Positions 63,469 to 64,000 of a stretch of 64,000 bases of DNA are shown here, piece after piece (position 1 is the stretch's first letter; each line of letters begins with the position of its first letter). The DNA is taken from NCBI GenBank assembly GCA_037176725.1, contig JAZBRS010000039.1:26262001-26326000 (forward strand), in the 5' to 3' direction. The notes beneath the pieces were generated by a model. It was not told the origin of the DNA and ran no database searches. It saw nothing but the letters and a program-made list of their open reading frames with translations. The stretch is from Posidonia oceanica. Lineage: Eukaryota > Streptophyta > Magnoliopsida > Alismatales > Posidoniaceae. A program made the position numbers and the translations under genes.

Positions 63469-64000
63469 CTAGTTATGTCGGGCCTTCTTTGCTTGGAGGG
63501 AGTCAGGGAACTGAGGGGTGCCAGGAGGAATCTCGTTGAGGGGCCAGAGTCCCTGCACCTCAGTGATATACTCAGAAGTACATCCTGAGCCCTTCACAGC
63601 TGCTACGTTTGTAGACTTCACCCCGTGCCGCATCAGGTCTACCAGTACTATTGTGGATGCTATTGTGCTGAGGGGGTAAGCTTGCGTGAGCCTGGGCGCA
63701 GTGCTATCAATGAAGGCGCCCTGTCGATAGCCAAACTGCTGCATAACCCGGATAGGGTGGTACTCCACACCCTCGGTGAATCCTGGTAGTACTACGAGCC
63801 GCGTATCGCAAGCATCGAAGAAGACGGTGAAGGGTTCAGCTGCGGATGGGATGATTCACCAAGTTACTGCATCATCCGTCAGCTCAGACAGCTTCTAATA
63901 CTCCTCTGGCACGCTCTTTATGGTTCTTGCATGACCACTGCCACAGTAGGTTTCAATAGCATGCCATTGAGGGCGCAGGAGGTCCATCTCTAGGTGTGCA
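63469..64000 (-). pseudogene. Second copy of post-integrase extra ORF, decayed and cut by window edge
   Basis: From the window edge: HLEMDLLRPQWHAIETY, a TAG near 63896 (KSVPEEY-stop-KLSELTDD) and a TGA near 63855 (DDAVTW-stop-IIPS), then an open stretch EYHPIRVMQQFGYRQGAFID to the stop at 63469. It aligns with the C-terminal ~45 percent of the 166-1392 protein without gaps over most of its length. Its two stops show that this copy no longer encodes a full protein. Confidence 0.8.

Larger units (their letters stand above)
59556..64000 (-). mobile_element. Element E: Tat/Ogre-type retrotransposon, 3' end only
   Basis: Minus strand: decayed extra ORF (63469-64000), spacer, hairpin repeats, polypurine tract (61481-61492), 3' LTR (59556-61480). 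Everything 5' of the ORF is beyond the window. It is inserted in D's RT; TTGTG (59551-59555) would be one target duplication. It confirms that the extra ORF lies between pol and the 3' LTR in this lineage. Confidence 0.87.

Overview
The window is intergenic DNA of a large plant genome, built entirely from nested LTR retrotransposons of the Ty3/gypsy superfamily. Plant origin is shown by the Tat/Ogre-type gag-pol, which has a second, archaeal-type RNase H between RNase H and integrase. It is also shown by a plant-specific extra ORF after integrase and by CCCTAAA-type telomere-like repeats. The species cannot be named from the sequence. I found no host gene, rRNA, tRNA or CRISPR array.

Five elements and one solo LTR can be separated by their LTR ends (TGTTGACA or TGTAGACA ... 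TACA), primer-binding sites, polypurine tracts and 5-bp target duplications. G (minus, 24758-30287) is the internal part of an old gag-only element; its LTRs lie outside what is visible. F (minus, 1-24757) inserted into G: 5' LTR 18841-24757, gag, protease, RT, RNase H, second RNase H, integrase, then an open 408-codon ORF at 166-1392; its 3' LTR is off the left edge. A (plus, 4516-10672) is a complete 6.16-kb solo LTR inside F, flanked by GTCCT. D (plus, 30288 to beyond 64000) inserted into G's leader: 5' LTR 30288-33526, broken gag, protease and the start of RT. H (minus, 37925-56642) is a complete 18.7-kb gag-only element inside D's protease, flanked by GGTGC. E (minus, 59556 to beyond 64000) inserted into D's RT: 3' LTR, polypurine tract, hairpin-rich 3' region, and a decayed second copy of the post-integrase ORF.

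F, D and E look like the autonomous type (gag-pol plus the extra 3' ORF, although D's 3' part is not visible). G and H keep the same LTR, leader, gag and 3' repeat region but have no protease or pol, so they would depend on enzymes from elements like F. H is the youngest complete insertion by eye: its two LTRs are almost identical and its 715-codon gag is interrupted only by two UAG codons.

The most unusual signal is a set of hairpin-forming repeats that keep their base pairing while their sequence drifts. These are palindromic cassettes centred on GCGTCCAACGTTGGACGC in the D and E LTRs, ~50-bp GATARGT...ACYTATC repeats in the 3' regions of G and H, CCTCG..CGAGG repeats in E, a CCCCTGGTATC hairpin shared by E and H, and a stem around the polypurine tract at the internal/3' LTR junction. 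A conserved leader block shared by all four visible leaders is a candidate packaging signal.
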